From JAEYZM01 sp943372195 (GTDB taxonomy: Bacteria > Bacteroidota > Bacteroidia > Sphingobacteriales > Sphingobacteriaceae), in contig CALRXS010000007.1 in assembly GCA_943372195.1 (NCBI GenBank), positions 1 through 64,000 of the forward strand: a stretch of 64,000 bases of DNA. Direction: 5' to 3'. Below are positions 61,881 to 64,000 of this stretch, in pieces. A program made the position numbers and the translations under genes. The notes under the pieces were generated by a model, which saw nothing but the letters and a program-made list of their open reading frames with translations, did not search any database and was not told the origin of the DNA. Within the stretch, counting starts at the first letter, position 1; every line of letters starts with the position of its first letter.

Positions 61881-62879
61881 ATGAAAGCAATCATCCCTGT
61901 TGCCGGTATCGGTAGCCGTTTACGCCCACATACCCATACACAGCCCAAGGCTTTGGTGCCTGTAGCTGGTAAGCCAATTTTAGGACATATTATCGATAGT
62001 ATTACTGAAGTAGGCATCACTGAATTTATTTTCGTGATCGGGTACCTAGGTGATAAAATTCAATCTTATGTTACTGAAACTTACCCTAATTTGACGAAAA
62101 GTTTTGTGGTACAGGCGCAGAAAGAGGGTATAGGGCATGCAATCTGGACAGCCAAAGAATTGATTAATGATCAAGATGAAATATTAATAGTTTTAGGAGA
62201 TACTATTTTTGATGTGAACCTAAAAGAATTTGTTTCATTACCCTATTCAGCAGTGGGTATAAAAAAAGTGGAAGATCCGAGAAATTTTGGTGTGGTAGAA
62301 ATGGGTGAAGAAGGTTATATCACTAGATTAGTAGAGAAACCTAATATACCGAAATCTAACATGGCCATGGTGGGTATCTATAAAATCAAAGAAGCAAAAA
62401 CTTTAATGAACGCCCTTAACCATTTAATAGAAACAGATTCAAGAACTCATAACGAATTTCAATTAACAGATGCGCTTATGCATATGGTAAATGAAGGTTT
62501 AAAATTGAAATCTTTTAAAGTAGAAGAATGGTATGACTGTGGTAAAAAAGAAGTACTACTTGCAACTAATGCAATGCTCTTAAGTAGATTAAATAAAACA
62601 GATACTCCAGTTTTTGAAAATACTATTATCATTCATCCAGTTAGCATACCTGCTTCTTGCAGAATTCAAAATTCAATTATTGGTCCGAATGTTTCTATCG
62701 GTGAAAACACTTATGTAGACCATTCAATTTTAAAAAATTCAATCATTGGTTCTTACTCGCAATTAGAAGACGTTGTATTACGCGATTCATTAGTGGGTAA
62801 CGATGCCTCATTAAAAGGCTTAACACAAAGTTTAAATTTAGGTGATAGTACAGAAATTAATTTTTCTGCCGGACATTAA
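61881..62879 (+). CDS. Sugar-1-phosphate nucleotidyltransferase with LbH C-terminus
   Basis: A 332-aa enzyme forming NDP-sugar from sugar-1-phosphate and NTP. The pyrophosphorylase motif is 'IIPVAGIGSRLRPHTHTQPKALVPVAGKPI' at the N-terminus (G-x-G-x-R-x2-P ... K-P), with 'LIVLGDTIFD' and 'VEEWYDCGKKE' later. Residues 245-325 have the hexapeptide pattern of a left-handed beta-helix ('CRIQNSIIGPNVSIGENTYVDHSILKNSIIGSY'). This domain order is found in RmlA-like long forms and GlmU/GCD1-like proteins; nucleotide and sugar cannot be fixed. It may supply donors to the glycan systems in the window. Confidence 0.88.
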   Translation: MKAIIPVAGIGSRLRPHTHTQPKALVPVAGKPILGHIIDSITEVGITEFIFVIGYLGDKIQSYVTETYPNLTKSFVVQAQKEGIGHAIWTAKELINDQDEILIVLGDTIFDVNLKEFVSLPYSAVGIKKVEDPRNFGVVEMGEEGYITRLVEKPNIPKSNMAMVGIYKIKEAKTLMNALNHLIETDSRTHNEFQLTDALMHMVNEGLKLKSFKVEEWYDCGKKEVLLATNAMLLSRLNKTDTPVFENTIIIHPVSIPASCRIQNSIIGPNVSIGENTYVDHSILKNSIIGSYSQLEDVVLRDSLVGNDASLKGLTQSLNLGDSTEINFSAGH

Positions 62880-62904
62880 TAACATAAAACAACGATTACA
62901 AAGA

Positions 62905-63573
62905 ATGAAAAAATTATTATTTGCATTACTTATTTTAATTTCAGTACAAAGCGTATTTAGTCAAACTCCTTACAGAAGAAAAATTATTCACAAAGCCACT
63001 AAGAATTTAGTTGAAGAATATGATGCTAAAGATTCAACTAGCACTTTTAAAGTAGGATATTATGCAAGATATAATCATATAACTGCTAAATTAATTAAGA
63101 CAGGTTCTTTTGCAAATAATCAAAGAACAGGTGTTTGGACATTCTACGATGATAGTAGTAAAGTGAGTTTCAAATACAATTATACAACAGGTATGGTCTT
63201 ATTTTCGAAACCAGATACATTATCAAAATATTTTTTAAAGCAAGCAGGTGTTGATACAAATTTTTATGCAGCACTTTCGCAAGCTCCAATGTTTGTTGGT
63301 GGTGCAATTGAATTCAATGATTTTGTTGCAGCTAATTTACGTTACCCAACAATTGCTAAAGAAAATAATATCAAAGGAACCGTAATCGTAAGTTTTAACT
63401 TAAGAGAAACAGGCTACCCTGAAAATCCTAAAATTGTTAAGGGTCTCGGATATGGTTGTGATGATGAAGTATTAAGAGTTGTGAAGTTATTGCCTAGATT
63501 TATATCAGCAAGACGCCAACAAGAAATCTCTCATACATATTACATGGCTTTTAAATTTGAACCCAAAAAATAA
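62905..63573 (+). CDS. Periplasmic protein with TonB C-terminal domain
   Basis: A 222-aa exported protein, signal peptide 'KKLLFALLILISVQSVFSQ'. I choose ATG 62905 over the ATG 62842, which would overlap the previous gene and place 21 residues in front of the signal. Residues 50-105 carry MORN-like 'KTGSFANNQRTGVWTFYDDSSKVSF' units. The C-terminal part 'NLRYPTIAKENNIKGTVIVSFNLRETGYPENPKIVKGLGYGCDDEVLRVV' is a TonB_C domain. With a cleavable signal instead of a TonB anchor it probably is not an energy transducer but a periplasmic or lipid-associated partner. Confidence 0.83.
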   Translation: MKKLLFALLILISVQSVFSQTPYRRKIIHKATKNLVEEYDAKDSTSTFKVGYYARYNHITAKLIKTGSFANNQRTGVWTFYDDSSKVSFKYNYTTGMVLFSKPDTLSKYFLKQAGVDTNFYAALSQAPMFVGGAIEFNDFVAANLRYPTIAKENNIKGTVIVSFNLRETGYPENPKIVKGLGYGCDDEVLRVVKLLPRFISARRQQEISHTYYMAFKFEPKK

Positions 63574-63575
63574 TC

Positions 63576-64000
63576 ATGAATAATAATCGCATTACTCAAT
63601 TATTCGGCATCCAATATCCGATTATTCAGGCAGGCATGATTTGGTGCTCTGGATGGAGATTAGCATCGGCAGTGTCTAATGCTGGTGGTTTAGGAATAAT
63701 TGGTGCGGGCTCTATGTATCCTGATGTTTTGCGTGAACATATTCAAAAATGTAAGGCTGCAACTAATAATCCTTTTGCAGTTAACTTACCATTACTATAC
63801 CCAGATATTGAAAAACACATTCAAATAATTATTGAAGAAGGAGTGAAAATTGTTTTTACTTCTGCTGGTAATCCGATGACTTGGACGAAGCATTTGAAAG
63901 AACATGGTATCACTGTAGTGCATGTTATCGCGAATGTAAAGTTTGCATTGAAATGTAAAGAGGCAGGAGTAGATGCGATAGTGGCTGAGGGTTTTGAGGC
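63576..64000 (+). CDS. Nitronate monooxygenase / NPD-family protein (partial, cut by window end)
   Basis: An open frame from ATG 63576 runs off the window end (141 complete codons). It begins 'RITQLFGIQYPIIQAGM' and continues 'ASAVSNAGGLGIIGAGSM', 'FAVNLPLLYPDIEKHI', 'IVFTSAGNPMTW' and 'HVIANVKFALKCKEAGVDAIVAEG', the FMN-binding TIM-barrel pattern of nitronate monooxygenases and the related FabK-type enoyl reductases. Bacteroidota have many such genes of unknown physiological substrate. Start is 2 bp behind the TonB_C gene, so they may share a transcript. Confidence 0.88.
   Translation, partial: MNNNRITQLFGIQYPIIQAGMIWCSGWRLASAVSNAGGLGIIGAGSMYPDVLREHIQKCKAATNNPFAVNLPLLYPDIEKHIQIIIEEGVKIVFTSAGNPMTWTKHLKEHGITVVHVIANVKFALKCKEAGVDAIVAEGFE

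Overview
This 64 kb window comes from a member of the phylum Bacteroidota. The evidence is direct: four proteins belong to type IX secretion biology (three with a C-terminal type A sorting domain, one of these carrying SprB repeats, plus a RemB/Wzi-like outer-membrane protein), and several genes are preceded by the phylum-specific -7 box TAnnTTTG instead of a sigma-70 -10 box. DNA is AT-rich. The order cannot be fixed from the sequence; Chitinophagales, Sphingobacteriales or Cytophagales-like lineages all fit.

Region 1 (about 0.1-32.6 kb, all plus strand) is a large surface-polysaccharide locus of the Wzx/Wzy type. It opens with a small winged-helix/nucleotidyltransferase-like protein, a five-SLBB Wza-type export protein and a Wzz-like chain-length protein without a kinase domain. 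A variable core follows: GMD-like dehydratase, Wzx flippase, Wzy polymerase, glycosyltransferases, a WbpG/HisF2/HisH2-type amidotransferase set (acetamidino sugar), an alcohol-dehydrogenase/Gfo-Idh-MocA fusion, a 49-aa IDPGTGS mini-protein with a methyltransferase and a sulfatase-like membrane enzyme, a second methyltransferase, a heparinase II/III-like protein and a WbuB-like GT4. A tightly coupled block at 20.97-27.60 kb (three SDRs, an SMP-30-like lactonase, a GT2 with an extra Rossmann-like tail, an ATP-grasp ligase and a TIM-barrel sugar isomerase) looks like a pathway for an unidentified building block. The locus ends with a degraded aminotransferase pseudogene, a PglC-like initiating sugar transferase, an intact PglE-like aminotransferase followed by a terminator, and a PglF/WbpM-like 4,6-dehydratase.

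Region 2 (32.6-48.2 kb) is mainly housekeeping with surface genes mixed in: WecA/MraY-type phosphosugar transferase, RemB/Wzi-like barrel, dxs, a T9SS cargo protein, scpA, rlmN, comF, an amidohydrolase and a 1506-aa T9SS cargo protein with Ig-like and PKD domains. Its gaps are crowded with intergenic repeats of three kinds: CTAG-rich inverted repeats that touch stop codons, GTATTCCG elements, and REP-like hairpins whose stems show compensatory change.

Region 3 (48.2-58.8 kb) holds what may be a second, synthase-dependent exopolysaccharide system: beta-helix lipoprotein, Hpt protein, response regulator, HEAT-repeat membrane protein, PgaC-like synthase and LtaS-like sulfatase on the plus strand, converging on glyA, a YaiO-like TPR/beta-barrel protein and an unknown membrane-anchored protein on the minus strand.

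Region 4 (58.8-64 kb) has a T9SS/SprB-repeat adhesin preceded by two perfect palindromes, a MITE-like repeat element, a sugar-phosphate nucleotidyltransferase, a TonB-C domain protein and the start of a nitronate monooxygenase-like gene cut by the window edge. No rRNA, tRNA, CRISPR array, transposase or integrase was recognised.
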